Shown here: positions 16,409 to 26,820 of the stretch, piece by piece
Position numbering within the stretch: position 1 is the stretch's first letter
Layout of the letters: each line of letters starts with the position of its first letter
The notes under the pieces: model-generated
Databases searched by the model: none
Told to the model about the DNA's origin: nothing
The model's input: the letters and a program-made list of their open reading frames with translations, nothing else
Position numbers and translations under genes: made by a program
NCBI GenBank assembly: GCA_003427395.1
Contig: BFEA01000490.1
Coordinates: 327,633-357,302, forward strand
Length of the DNA: 29,670 nt
Reading direction: 5' to 3'
From: Chara braunii
Lineage: Eukaryota > Streptophyta > Charophyceae > Charales > Characeae

Positions 16409-17208
16409 GGAAGACGGTAGGCCCTTGAAATCACAAAAAAAATGCGCATGCGCTTCCCGAATGAAATATAGAAACTGGACTAAGAGTATACTCACACTAG
16501 TCTCTCGAAATCACAAAAAAATGCAAACATAGCTGCTCAGTAAAACATCGGCAGAGAGGCGGAAGAGGACAACAAACGAGGGTTTGTGACAAACAGTCTC
16601 ATCGGAGTTTCACCATGTCATCAATCAGTAGAGGATGAACCCTCAACGGTCTGCAGAATCCCTTAACCGATTACACGGTAAGTGATAATCCACCTTAACG
16701 CCGGTTGTGGTTAAGCATGAACTCCTGCCCGACAACTAATACCCTGAGGTGGGCAACAACCACTGCCCTCAAGATACCTGTGACGAAAATCAAAGCAGAC
16801 TGTCACTCACCCACACCAGATGGAATGTATATATATAGATAGATAGATAGATATTCACAATCCATATTTTCCCTTACTTTCCCTTTATCGTTCTTTGTTT
16901 GTCTGCTCTCCATCTCTCTTCCTGGTGTTTATTCCCTCCCCCTTCACGATGCCTGTTTCTCACAACATACAAGTGGGCTGTTATGGCACATGGGGATGGT
17001 GGCAGCTCGCGTTGAACTCCATGAACGTGGCGAGCTTTATAGGTGAGAGGCACAGTGAAGGGGGAGTTAAAAGAAGAATGATAAAAATTAATGGTTTCAG
17101 TGTGCCCTTCATGTTTGTCTGTTTTTTTAAATTTTTAATTTTTGTCGTTTGTTTTGCAAAGTGCGCTTTTTTAGTTCATTGTTATGTGACAATATATATA
17201 TATATATA
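16409..17208. other. Unassigned DNA with GATA and TA microsatellites
   Basis: A GATA tract lies at 16827-16855 and a TA tract just before 17209. Plus-strand frames here begin at TTG and run into low-complexity sequence. No gene is supported. Confidence 0.4.
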
Positions 17209-17322
17209 CAGGGTCACCAGCCCGTACATACGGAGGTCCTCGGGCAGACCTCCGTATGTAAGGGCGTTCGGGGTCCCGTACGGGGTCCGAACCCGACGGC
17301 GTTCGGCTCCCGCCAAAAATTA

Positions 17323-17462
17323 TTTTGGGGCCTAATTTATTTATTTTTTGAATTTTTTTTTTTGAGTTCTCTATGATATGAGGTACACGCCTAAAAATTT
17401 TCAAGTCATTTGGCTCATCTAAATAAGAACTAAAAATCGCCAAAGATGGCGGTGTCAAAACG
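17323..17462. repeat. Internal direct repeat of the TIR element, copy 1
   Basis: Diverged repeat of about 140 bp sharing, in order, GGGGYCTAA, TTATTTTTTGAA, ATGATATGAGGTACAC, AAATTTTCA, CATTTGGCT and GCCAAAGATGGCGGTGTCAA with the copy at 17510-17654. Confidence 0.65.
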
Positions 17463-17509
17463 TGCTTGCCCTTTTTTTTTCACTTTTTACTTTTTGTTTT
17501 CACTTTAGT

Positions 17510-17654
17510 TCGGGGTCTAAACAATTTTATTATTTTTTGAAACTTTTTTAGTGTGTTTTGCATTATGTGAAGTACACATATGTAAATTTTCAGGGCATTT
17601 AGCTATTCCCAAAAAAAATAAAAAATTGCCAAAGATGGCGGTGTCAAGAAATTG
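17510..17654. repeat. Internal direct repeat of the TIR element, copy 2
   Basis: Second copy of the block at 17323-17462, with the same end motif GCCAAAGATGGCGGTGTCAA. The two copies differ by many substitutions and small indels, so the duplication is old relative to the element. Confidence 0.65.
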
Positions 17655-17951
17655 CTCGCGAACTCATTAAATTTGGTTTTTGTTCTTTTATTTTTTTTTA
17701 TTAGTATTATTTTTTGTATTTAATTTTTATTTCAAATTTGGCAAGGAATTTGGATGTAATGCTCAAGAAAATCTTGTTTATTTTATGTTTCTTCATAACA
17801 TATCTTTTTTTCAGATTTTTTTGTTTTTTTTGTTTTTGTTTTTTTTTGGGTCCGCGTTCGACCCGAACAGCCGAACGTATCCCCGAGGGGTCCCATAGGT
17901 TCGGGCGTTCGGGTTCAGGCGTTCGGCTCGTCCCGAACGCCGGTTACCCTA

Positions 17952-18453
17952 TATGTATATATATTGGTTATGTTACTTGTGTAAATGTTCCCTACCTGTT
18001 GATTTTGAGGGACACCTACGGCAAAGCTAGGTGCCATACACCATAGGTGATTGAAAGCCCAGCATTGAGGAAGCCCACACTGCTAGTGGGACCTGGTCCC
18101 TATAGCATGGTCCCAATATATTCGCAGGGGTATTTTAATAATAATTTGGAGAGGGTTTGGTTCAGTATTATGCCCAAGTATAGTTGTCTGCCAGGCGGCC
18201 AAGTTCCAGTTACAGCAAGTCTTTGTTTTCATTTCTGGCCCTTGATCCTCGTACTCTACGGTCAGGCATTGAGAATTCGGGTAAGTGGGTCTCTTTTTGC
18301 TCGCATAGATGGATAGTTGGTTGTCATACACATGACTCGTTTGGGCCGGGGTTTCTAATCCGTCTGGCTAGTTTCGGCAGAGAAACGTTCGGACCAATTA
18401 CTCATTTGGTCCTGTCCACAACAGCCAACTAGCTAAGCATTGCTCATTCCACC

Positions 18454-18455
<2 letters not shown>
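17952..18455. other. Unassigned DNA between the transposon and a CT microsatellite
   Basis: Contains CACCTA/TAGGTG as a small hairpin near 18013-18032 and short frames only. The longest (18047-18316 plus) shows no recognisable feature. Confidence 0.35.
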
Positions 18456-18513
<58 letters not shown>

Positions 18514-18540
18514 CGCTCGCTCGCTCGCTCGCTCTCTCTC
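18456..18540. repeat. (CT)n with (GCTC)n interruption
   Basis: A CT dinucleotide run of about 55 bp followed by about six GCTC units and a short CT run. It lies 100 bp before the assembly gap. Confidence 0.95.
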
Positions 18541-18642
18541 ATTGGTGTGGCCAGACGAAAATTCTTGACTAGTTATTCTGTGGGTTGGGCTACAGTGGGT
18601 TAAAGAGGGTGTTATTTTTTCCAGATGTGCTTGAAGATAAAG

Positions 18643-18836
18643 NNNNNNNNNNNNNNNNNNNNNNNNNNNNNNNNNNNNNNNNNNNNNNNNNNNNNNNNNN
18701 NNNNNNNNNNNNNNNNNNNNNNNNNNNNNNNNNNNNNNNNNNNNNNNNNNNNNNNNNNNNNNNNNNNNNNNNNNNNNNNNNNNNNNNNNNNNNNNNNNNN
18801 NNNNNNNNNNNNNNNNNNNNNNNNNNNNNNNNNNNN
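18643..18836. other. Assembly gap (194 N)
   Basis: Uninterrupted Ns. Reading frames that cross this stretch are meaningless. Confidence 0.99.
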
Positions 18837-19628
18837 AAAATTGTGCCAGTATACCTGCCTCTACATCCTCATGGCAATCTGAGAGAGAAAATAGCACACT
18901 TTTGGATACGTGGAAGCAATCAACTCAATGGTTGATGCAGTTACTGTATATATTAACAAGGCAGGACCGGCCAAAAGATTGACAGGTGGATCGACAACGC
19001 TCGAATGAAGCGCTGCGCTAGTGTGCGTACTGGATGTCCGGAAACAGCAGCGCTCTGCGTCAGGCGCACGGTGCGGGATTCGGGGTGTAGGACGGAACAA
19101 TGTTTTCTTGGTCGATCTCTAGGTTCAGCCATCGCTCTCAGCTCCGACAAGGGGTTGTGTCTCCCTGTGGAATACCAGAGAGTAGGGAGATTCTAGTTGC
19201 TCCAACGACCTATAATCTACAAGATTCAAGTAAATAAACTTATTTCAGTGTGAGCACGACGAAGGGAGAGAGAGTCTGGTGTGGGACAGCGGGCACATCC
19301 AACAACGGCGCCCCCGGAGGCAGTGGGTGGGCAACCGACAGCGGTGGGACTGGTGTTAGGAGAGCACGTACGAACTAGCTGTTGACTATCTCGACGAGGA
19401 GAGCGTTGACTGTTACTACCGCGAAGCGGCAGCCTATTAAATTTCATTCAGTGATCACGGGGGGCATGCAACCCGTGCCACTGGCCCGACGGAAAAATCC
19501 AGGAGGCACGCAGTGTTGGCCCGTCTGGGAGTGTTATGCGTTCAAGACCGAACGCTGATGGAGAGTTGTATGATGGGAAACAGTCACGTATGGTTTGGAG
19601 GACAGAGACTCGCCTCTGGCCCCTACCC
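18837..19628. other. Unassigned DNA between the gap and the atp9-like fragment
   Basis: Balanced-composition sequence with several short frames on both strands and no recognisable domain. The word CATGCAACCCGTGCCACT (19457-19474) recurs almost unchanged at about 22301, which hints at a dispersed repeat. Confidence 0.3.
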
Positions 19629-19703
19629 ATTTTAGGTTTTGCCTTAACTGAAGCTATTGCTTTATTCACCTTAATGTTTGCTTTCTTAATTTTATGGGCA
19701 ATT
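19629..19703 (+). pseudogene. atp9: Mitochondrial atp9-like fragment (ATP synthase subunit c, C-terminal helix)
   Basis: Twenty-five codons read ILGFALTEAIALFTLMFAFL then ILWAI. This matches the second membrane helix of mitochondrial ATP synthase subunit c, including the invariant proton-carrying Glu in ALTEAIALF. Codons here are TA-rich (TTA for Leu, GCT/ATT), unlike the flanks, as expected for mitochondrial DNA. The usual end after LILF and a stop is replaced by different sequence, and the first helix and loop are absent. The frame runs by chance from 19536 to 19877. I interpret it as a short nuclear insertion of mitochondrial DNA. A decayed nuclear copy is an alternative. Confidence 0.7.
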
Positions 19704-20660
19704 GCGATACTACCAAGTGAATTGCTCCTTTGCACTATTTGTTCTCTCAGGCGCGATAGCGAAGGAGACGCTGCAGTAGTCCGCAGCGAGATGGACACGA
19801 CTTATTTGATTTATCTAACCGCGTGGTTGGAGACACCCAAATTGACTAACTCAAAATGGGACCACCGCTTGTCGTGAAAGAGGGTCACTGAGAAGGACCA
19901 ACCCTTGGTCAACCCCCAACCATATCTGCGAGATGCAGTTGAACGGGTTCGTGGATGTGAGGTGCCGGTAGGATTAGGAACTAAACGCGTTCGGCCAGGA
20001 AAGAGACAATGTCTTCCTATGTATCGTGTTGAATACGAAGAGGGGGAACCGGGCCACGAAGTGACAACAACACCTGAAGCGCAATCTGCGTTCTCATCCA
20101 ACCAAACAGTTGACATGAAGATCGACGGGCGGCGACACCACCAGTGGAAGGCCACTGGTGGCGGTGGGATCTCCTCCATTGGGATCAAGGGCACAGAGTC
20201 GTTGAGCAGTAAAGAAGCCATACTCTTGCGCTGAATAGTCAGTGCAATAATCCTATAGTAATTACGCCGTATCAATGGCCTACCTCATGGCGAGCATACA
20301 CGATAAGTTTTGGAATTTATTTCCCTCCCTATCAAGTTATTTTTGCCATGTGCCTTCGTGTTTGTGGTAACCTTGATCGTATTCAGTCACCCAATCTCTG
20401 TATATGATCGTATGTTTGGTTTAGAATATTCCTTCTTCCTTAAGCTCGTAGGCAAACCCCTATGTAACGCAGTGGTTCACTCATACTCTTCATCTGGTCG
20501 TACGGTTGGCTCGGGGCGTCTTTCCATCCTTACTGGGCCTACTCCCATATGTGAACCCTCGCATAACATAATAATTTCAAAAATCGCTGGTAATCTAAGA
20601 ATTCGCTCACTCTCATGTTTCATGTAATTCAATCGTTGCATTTGTGTACACGTAGGAAGG
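19704..20660. other. Unassigned DNA after the atp9-like fragment
   Basis: Both strands are open across 19905-20221: a plus frame from TTG, and a minus frame with ATG at 20221 running to 19811 (136 codons). They overlap and neither shows a domain, so at most one can be real. From 20300 the DNA is AT-richer and featureless up to the direct repeat. Confidence 0.3.
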
Positions 20661-20972
20661 ATATCCTTTGCTTGGAGCTTTGTTATTCGAACTCTCTAGT
20701 TGTATAGTCTAGAGCAGAGGTGGTGCTTTATTGGCCTCTGCAGACCGTCGTGAATCTCTCATCCTAACGTTCACAAAATCGATGCAACTTACACTCTATT
20801 CAGACTAGATTCATTCACGTTTTTTGTTTTTATGCCCAGTTACTCTGTCTTGTTCATCTCTGCAAATCACTGCGGAATTCTCATCAGTTTTTGTTGGTAA
20901 ATGTTTAAGGTCGGGGGTTGTCCGTAGAAGAAAACACAACTATTGAAGGTAGTGGGAGACCTACCAGTAGTC
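20661..20972 (+). repeat. 0.3-kb direct repeat, copy 1
   Basis: Matches 21406-21709 at roughly 80-85 percent by eye. Shared blocks include TTGTTATTCGAACTCTCT, AGTCTAGAGCAG, CTCATCCTAACGTTCA, AAATCGATGCAACTTAC, TTGTTCATCTCTGCAAATC and GTGGGAGACCTACCAGTAGT. Offset between copies is 745 bp. Confidence 0.85.
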
Positions 20973-21405
20973 AAGGAAAGATGTCTCCGAGACAAAAGTT
21001 GTTTGTACTATTATTTTACATAACGTATATTTTTTGACAAGGATTTTGCTGTTAACCTGAAAATTGTTTTATAGAGTCTATAAATGTTGAAAAAGACATA
21101 TAGTCCTATATGCCTGAATTCACTAAAACTGTTTTTTTACAACTTTCGAGTTTGTTTTATTGGAGCTCTGTTTTTTTGTCAGTCTATTGAGAATGACTTA
21201 TAGTCCTATAACATGATCTTTGCAAAAAATAGTTTTTCTCCACATTTTGAGGATCGTTCGACTACTTGTCTGATTTTTTGCCTTATCTCTCGAAAAGTGG
21301 TCGACACTGTGCGTTTTTTTTTAAATCAGAAAGCGAAGTTTGACTTCTATTTTTTCACTCTATACAAAATGTTGGGTTTTGTTGGGTTTTCACGAATCCT
21401 GTGTT

Positions 21406-21709
21406 ATATCCTTTTCCTTGGAGCCTTGTTATTCGAACTCTCTGGTTGCATAGTCTAGAGCAGTGGTGGTGCTTTGTTGGCCTCTACATACCGTTGTGGA
21501 TCTCTCATCCTAACGTTCATAAAATCGATGCAACTTACCTTCGATTCAAACGAGATTCATTCGCGTTTTCCATCTTTGTGCCTGATTACTCTATTTTGTT
21601 CATCTCTGCAAATCGTTGCGGAATTCTTATTGGTTTTTGTTGGTAAATATTTAAGGTTGGGGCTTTTCCATAGAAGGAAACAAAGGTAGTGGGAGACCTA
21701 CCAGTAGTC
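21406..21709 (+). repeat. 0.3-kb direct repeat, copy 2
   Basis: Partner of 20661-20972 in the same orientation. The 433 bp between them is AT-rich, non-coding, and contains its own shorter internal similarity (ATATAGTCCTATA at about 21098 and TTATAGTCCTATA at about 21198). The pair may be the ends of a small LTR-type (TRIM-like) element or a tandem duplication of a 745-bp unit. TG..CA ends and a target duplication are not evident. Confidence 0.85.
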
Positions 21710-23396
21710 GTGGGAACGTTGTTAACCTACTAAAGCACGACTCGATAGCATTTAGCTATCAAGAGAGCAAACTTGGGTTGTACGCGATGCTACCCATTGA
21801 GATCTAGGGTGCCTTTACTCTTTAAAATAGAAAAAAAAAAAAAAAGTTTGCTTGTCTTCTTAAAAAAAAAAAAGAAGATCTAGGGTGCCTGAAAGATGGC
21901 AGTCCCTGCAGAGGTCCGAGGGTGCAAGGTGAAAAACCTTGTCAAAGCAACTCGGGTTCCCCACGACTACAAGCTGCTCTGACGGACCTAGCTGGGGATT
22001 GTTTTTGCTTTGATGGCACTTGCTTGATTTGCTTGTTCGGTGAATCCTTTCCTGAAACTTTTCAGCAACTTCCCAAGTTTCTTGTTAATTCAATATTAGA
22101 TTTTATGGGTTGTCTCTGTTTATTCAATTTGGGGTTTAGACGTACAAATACTATTATTATAATTTCGAATGGCGGATTTCTATTTCCTTTTCTGGCCAGC
22201 ACTACAAGCCGAGCGATGAGGCTTCTACTTCAAAATAGTCGTCCTCTAGACTAATGGTTAAAGCATAAGTACACCACATATCGCCCCGCGGGTGTCAACA
22301 TGAAACCCGTACCACTTTGGAGGCCGCTGGTTTTTTTTTTCAACGACGGATCTGGTTGCGCGACACCTCTGAGTTTTGTTTGTGGCGACAAAAACTTTCT
22401 GCAAGGTTGGGGTCGTGTACTAGCAATTTAAGTATAGGGCCCGTCCTTTTAGGTCGTTCGAGAGACACTTTCTTTTCAGTTATCTGTAGTTCAAATAACT
22501 TCCTCTTTCTGTTGGCTTCTTGTTGCGCTCTTTGTTTTTCATCTCTCATGGTTAGGGTGTTTGAGTTTTAGGACTTTTGTGGCTTTTGAGTAGCCTAGCA
22601 ATAAATCAGCAATTATCCAGTTTTTCCTAAATTATCTCATATTTTTCTGAGTCGAAGCCAGGTAATGGCTTTGGTATATCAAAAAAAAGAGAATTTCTAT
22701 TCCGTGAATTCTTAGTCGAAGTCGGGTAATGGCCCCAGTAACTCATATGCTGTAAGATTCGGATGGGACGGTGGGCCCGGTTCCCAGCACGTGCTGCTCC
22801 CCACGAAAAGACTGGAGCATTTGTCCAAAAAAAAAAAAAAAAAAAAAAAAAAGAGTTTTAGTTGAAGGTGTTTTTCTTGATAGGTAGCAGCAAGTAGTAA
22901 ATTCTAGGCACTACGTGTTTTCCTTTTTATAGCCTGACGTATTATTACTCTTTTGGTAGGTTCTTTGTAGGTTCTGGGATCACTTTCATAACCTTTTTAA
23001 AATGGTTGAATGCTGGAGGCTTCTTTGGTATGCTTGGGTCCCTAGTGGATCCTGTAAAAAGCAAAAGGTTATGAGTTTGTTTGTTTCCGGGTAGACTGTG
23101 AGGACCCTGGCCTTAACTATCTTGTTGGTAATATCAGCCTATCAAGGATTGGATCAAAAAAAAAAAAACTAACAAGGCATGGAAAAGGACAAGTGATCTT
23201 ATTCGAGCAGAAAGAGACAGTGGTTCAGTTCTAGATGCTTGACTCCTTTGGAAAACTTTGGGTAGACCAAGACTGGAAAATATCTGAACTGGCTGAACGG
23301 GACCAAACAATCTGGAAAGATTGGCTGCAAACGATGCTCTAGTTGAGGCCCGACCATTCGTTCACCCACCTGCCCACACAGCAACACTTCAGGGAG
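21710..23396. other. Unassigned AT-rich DNA with small duplications
   Basis: GATCTAGGGTGCCT occurs at 21801-21814 and 21877-21890 around A-runs. AGTCGAAG(C/T)C(A/G)GGTAATGGC occurs near 22652 and 22713. Long A-runs lie at 22828-22852 and 23157-23168. Short frames only. Bases 22241-22321 have a weak tRNA-like look (see rejected items). Confidence 0.35.
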
Positions 23397-23507
23397 CTAC
23401 AGTCTTCACCCTAGTAGAACGGACGGTCATTATCATTGTATCTAGACTAAACGTTGCACCAAATACAGCTATAATGATCGGGCGTTCTATTCGGGTGAAG
23501 ACGGTAG
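23397..23507. other. Long imperfect hairpin with 44-bp arms
   Basis: Arms 23397-23440 and 23464-23507 pair at 35 of 44 positions, with a 23-nt loop. The arms share GTCTTCACCC, TAGAACG and TCATTAT. The hairpin lies inside open frames on both strands (23321-23722 plus, 23389-23571 minus), which mirror each other because of it. Size and imperfection suit a foldback transposon remnant, a microRNA-like precursor or another small-RNA source. Confidence 0.6.
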
Positions 23508-24919
23508 TCCCAGTCCCTGAAATAGCCACCCCGCCCCAGGACAGTTCCTCACACCCTAACACGCCCCCCAACTCCCCACAACAACTTCAGACTAGTGGAG
23601 CCTTATTTCGAGCAATTCCCCGAAGTAAGGGCCTCGCCGCAGGAAACAAAAAAAGAACCAGTACATCTGGCCACAGTTCTTTTTTTCAGACTACAGTTGT
23701 TACTATTGTAGTAAAGGGTTGAATGTCTCAATTTTCTGTTGGAAGATGCACTCGTTTTGTTTTTTGTTTCGCGTGCCTTGTTGAGAGGCTCTAAGGGCCT
23801 CGATCCATGACTCGCCACAGATGCGTCTTTGTGAGTAATCTGGTGTGACTCGCAATTGTCAGAATAAGTTGTTCTCCCTTTCGTGAGTCAGCCTTGGGCC
23901 TATGGTGAGTAATCACCATAGCCTTCCTTTTCCCCGCTTGCAACGGCAGGGTTGTGGTGTCTCGGCCACCTGGCACTTCTGGTGCCTAACAGGTCCCAGC
24001 CAGCCTCGCGCTTGGTAGGCCTTCCATGTCTTCATAAGTTCATACTTCTAAAATTTGGCCTGACCCAGTCGCCTTGTTGGTTCGGGCCAGTGGGCGTTCT
24101 TGAGTTGCGAGTCAAGGTATTTCCCTTGAAAAAAAGGGTCTGATGTAGGCCAGTGTCTCTGTTCGAAAAAAATTGTGTGGTTTGTAGGGTCCTGAAATGT
24201 CGCCATCACGGACTGTGAGTATTTGTGGACATCTTTTAGACCTTTAGGGAGAACTTTCTTCCGAATCTGCATATATCGGGTGGGGTGCTTCTATAACTTT
24301 TGTGGATTAAGAGTTGGGTCTTGAACGTTGGACCTCTTGCACACTTTCTGGTCGTTTGTCTGAAGTAATGTGACTTACGATGGGTCAGTCGGTGCTAGTG
24401 CAATGCGATTGTCTACCTTCTGAAGTGTTTGTTTTGACGTAGGTTGTCCTTGAATTCGTGACTTCTGGCCCCTGATGAGTGTCGGCAGGCATCCCACCGA
24501 AATGCGGCATTGGCCCCCGTCCACCAGTAACCACACCATAGCTTCAGTAACACTTAAGCGTTACTGGCAATAATAGGTGGTGATCTATTTGTATAATCCG
24601 ATTTTATCTATAGGTCGCAGGCGGGAGACGAGCTTGTCCGCATGTTTTATGTTTTCTATCTTTTATCCTATCTCATTTCTCCCTCTACCATCTCTTTGTT
24701 GCTGTCTTTTATGAATTGGTCGGTGCAATTCTCTCTTCTTCTTCTAGTTGCCGTTGTTTCAAATAGACTGAGGTATTACAATATCTTTATGTAATGATTA
24801 CACATTGCTTCCATTCACTCATATAGTAACCACCATACGAATAGTACTACAATTGTGTGGCTATATTTAACCAGCATGCTAACTAGCGTGTTGCAGTTTT
24901 TTCGAGATAGAGGCAGCTG
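23508..24919. other. Unassigned DNA
   Basis: No supported gene. A perfect 7-bp hairpin CAGTAAC/GTTACTG lies at about 24546-24567 around a CTTAAG centre. Short frames show no recognisable domains. Confidence 0.35.
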
Positions 24920-26365
24920 AGATGACGATGTTTTACAACTCTGCATATCCTGGACACATTTCCAGGGATTGTCCACAGCCCAAAAGATTTTGTCCCAGCT
25001 AACGGAGCGAATGGGACACCACTTCTCGCGCTATCTCCACCACCACGACCACCAGCTTATGCTCCTTCCCTATTGCTTGTGCATGCATCGGTGCCTTCGT
25101 ACGAAAAGGGGTATGGCCAATATTAAATTTACGGAAAGTGAATCACAAAAAGCTTAAGAAGTGTGTGGTCTACGTTGATATAGTCGAAGCGAAGGAGGCG
25201 ACAGAGGCAGCGAGACTTGAGCAAAAGGAGAAAAAAAAAGGAAGCAGAATGAGAGAAAGAAACAAAAGCAATGTGAAAAATTTGAGGTTAGTAACGAAGA
25301 TCAATTGGAGAGGAAATTTTTGATGTTCTATGAAATTACCTACCAAATGCGTAGACGAGTATATCGACAACGGTCGGGGAGAGAGGCAAAGAGAATGATG
25401 AGGTGATGACAAGCCGAGAGAATGAAGAGTATTGACAAAAGTTGTTGAAGGAGGCATCTACCGGTGAAAGTTTGATAAATAAGTTATTGAGGGAAAACAA
25501 GGAGCTATGAAGGACGACGAACGAGGTAAAAATTTGTTTGACGATAGCATTTGAATCTATGAAAGGAGATTGAAAAGCTTAGTGGGCAGGAGGCTCATGC
25601 GATTGAACAGTTGAAAGTTGAGATCAACCTTTTAAAAAAACAGACGGAGTAGTGACAAGAGGTTGCGCTGCAATGGATGAACAGAGCGTTGAGATCGAGA
25701 AAAGGCGGTCACGATCGACAATCTGCAGCACCAAATGCAGATCCAGGTTGAGAGTGACTCAAACTTCTGAGGTCAAAAGTTGAGAAAAGAGTTGCAAAAG
25801 ATCAAAGCTCTGGAGTATTGCAGATATCTAGAGGAAGAGGCACTGAAAGAACAAAAAGTGGCGACTGAGACAAAAAAAATGCAAGCAGAGGTCAAAGTTG
25901 CTAAGCTAAAAAATCAAATGAGTAAGCTTACGACAAAAGTTGAAGATGAGCGGCTGCATGAAGCAAAAAATATGAGAAAGATTGAGGAGACTGCTAGCAG
26001 TATACAAAGAAGAAGGGGAAGGCCTAAAGCAACAACAGGTTGTCAAAAACCATTGGAGGCGACTTTAAAATAAACGATAGATTTATTTTTTTTCAAAAGG
26101 AAAGAAAATAATTAAAAGTATTGAAGAAAGGTGGATTGGAGGTGTTGTGTTAAGAGCCTGGAATCAGGTACATAATGATCGAGGTGACAGTTCAAGAAAT
26201 CGCACAGATAAGGGCGAATTTAAGGTTTGGCAAATGCACGAAAACCATCGAAGTTTTCGAAGAAGGCGAACAGTCGATGGGTGCAATTTAACAACTTGAA
26301 GACAAAGATAAGGAGGTCAGAAGTACGGAGACCGAGGAGCGTTTGTTCGACACTGCCCAAAGCGT
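24920..26365 (+). pseudogene. Zinc-knuckle plus coiled-coil protein, broken
   Basis: Pieces of one long protein can be followed in order across frameshifts and stops. From 24921 ATG, a degenerate CCHC knuckle reads YPGHISRDCPQPKRFC, with the first Cys pair lost. A Pro-rich linker follows (TPLLALSPPPRPPAYAPS, about 25010-25100). About 300 residues of Lys/Glu/Gln-rich coiled coil then run from 25150 to 26000, with EKLSGQEAHAIEQLKVEINL near 25577 and an intact 97-codon frame at 25780-26073. This last frame includes RRRGRPKATTG, an AT-hook-like motif. Further coding-like sequence (VQEIAQIRANLRFGKC) lies at 26184-26365. CCHC plus coiled coil is typical of Gag-like ORFs. It lies just upstream of, and on the same strand as, the endonuclease-like domain, so it may be its N-terminal part. 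Confidence 0.5.
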
Positions 26366-26469
26366 TTCTAGAATGTGACTGAATGTTGGGGTGTTATGAA
26401 TGAACGTAAGTCGTTCCTAAGCTTTTTTCTCTCTTCGTTAGATGATATATAGAGGAGATCACGAGGACT

Positions 26470-26820
26470 ACTGTGAATTTCGAGAACAATTTGAGACCAC
26501 TAGTTTATGTCTTGGTGTCATCATGGAGTAAGCATATGTATGTTGGAACTACCAATAGGACGTTGGGTGTTCGATGGAGAGAGCGTGTATACCGTGCAAC
26601 TAATTAGCAGGTCGTTGAAGCAGGTGCGAAAAACCACAAGTTGTATAATTGGCTTAGGTATTGTGGGACAAAACAGTTTCTCTCGCTTTTGTTGTTGTTT
26701 TGTTCGAGTCGAGACTTGTACAACTTGGAGAAATTTATTATCAGATTGACTAATCCATATTTAAACAGAAGGGTAGATCGCGTAAGCACGAAAAGTGAGG
26801 GGGCAGAAGAGGGAATGTAG
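26470..26820 (+). pseudogene. GIY-YIG endonuclease domain of a Penelope-like retroelement
   Basis: A frame interrupted by one TAG (26605-26607) reads LRPLVYVLVSSWSKHMYVGT, then TNRTLGVRWRERVYRA, then KNHKLYNWLRYCGTKQFLSL, and ends NLEKFIIRLTNPYLNRR. This matches the GIY-YIG fold: VYVLV stands for GIY, MYVG for YIG, the Arg in VRWRE is the catalytic Arg position, and the Glu in LEKFI followed by NPYLN is the metal-binding Glu and terminal Asn. In Penelope-like elements this domain nicks target DNA. Here it lies 5' of reverse-transcriptase sequence, the order found in N-terminal-endonuclease elements. The internal stop points to decay, though a donor-like AACGTAAGT lies 5' at 26403. Confidence 0.65.

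Larger units (their letters stand above)
17209..17951. mobile_element. Non-autonomous TIR transposon (MITE-like), about 740 bp
   Basis: The left end CAGGGTCACCAGC (17209-17221) and the reverse complement of the right end, TAGGGTAACCGGC (17939-17951), agree at 10 of 13 positions. The element sits inside a TA tract (TATATATA to the left, TATGTATA to the right), compatible with a TA or 8-bp target duplication. Subterminal regions on both sides are GC-rich with repeated GCGTTCGG/CCGAACGC motifs. The left side also holds a perfect 14-bp inverted repeat (17225-17238 and 17247-17260). The core is AT-rich and codes for nothing. CAGGG ends recall hAT or Tc1-type elements, but the superfamily cannot be settled from one copy. 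Confidence 0.6.

Noticed and set aside
18433-18935. Open frames of more than 80 codons through the N gap
   Set aside because: They consist mostly of unknown bases and a CT repeat.
19811-20234. Overlapping open frames on both strands
   Set aside because: They exclude each other, neither has a recognisable domain, and the plus frame starts at TTG.
22241-22321. tRNA-like or tRNA-derived SINE head (TAGACTAATGGTTAAAGC, then CGGGT..ACCCG)
   Set aside because: The T-arm loop would be about 11 nt instead of 7, no box B consensus is present, and the acceptor stem does not pair.
24475-24515. CTGATGAG followed by CGAAA, resembling a hammerhead ribozyme core
   Set aside because: The intervening sequence gives only a weak 3-bp stem II with a leftover base, and stems I and III do not pair convincingly with a cleavage site.
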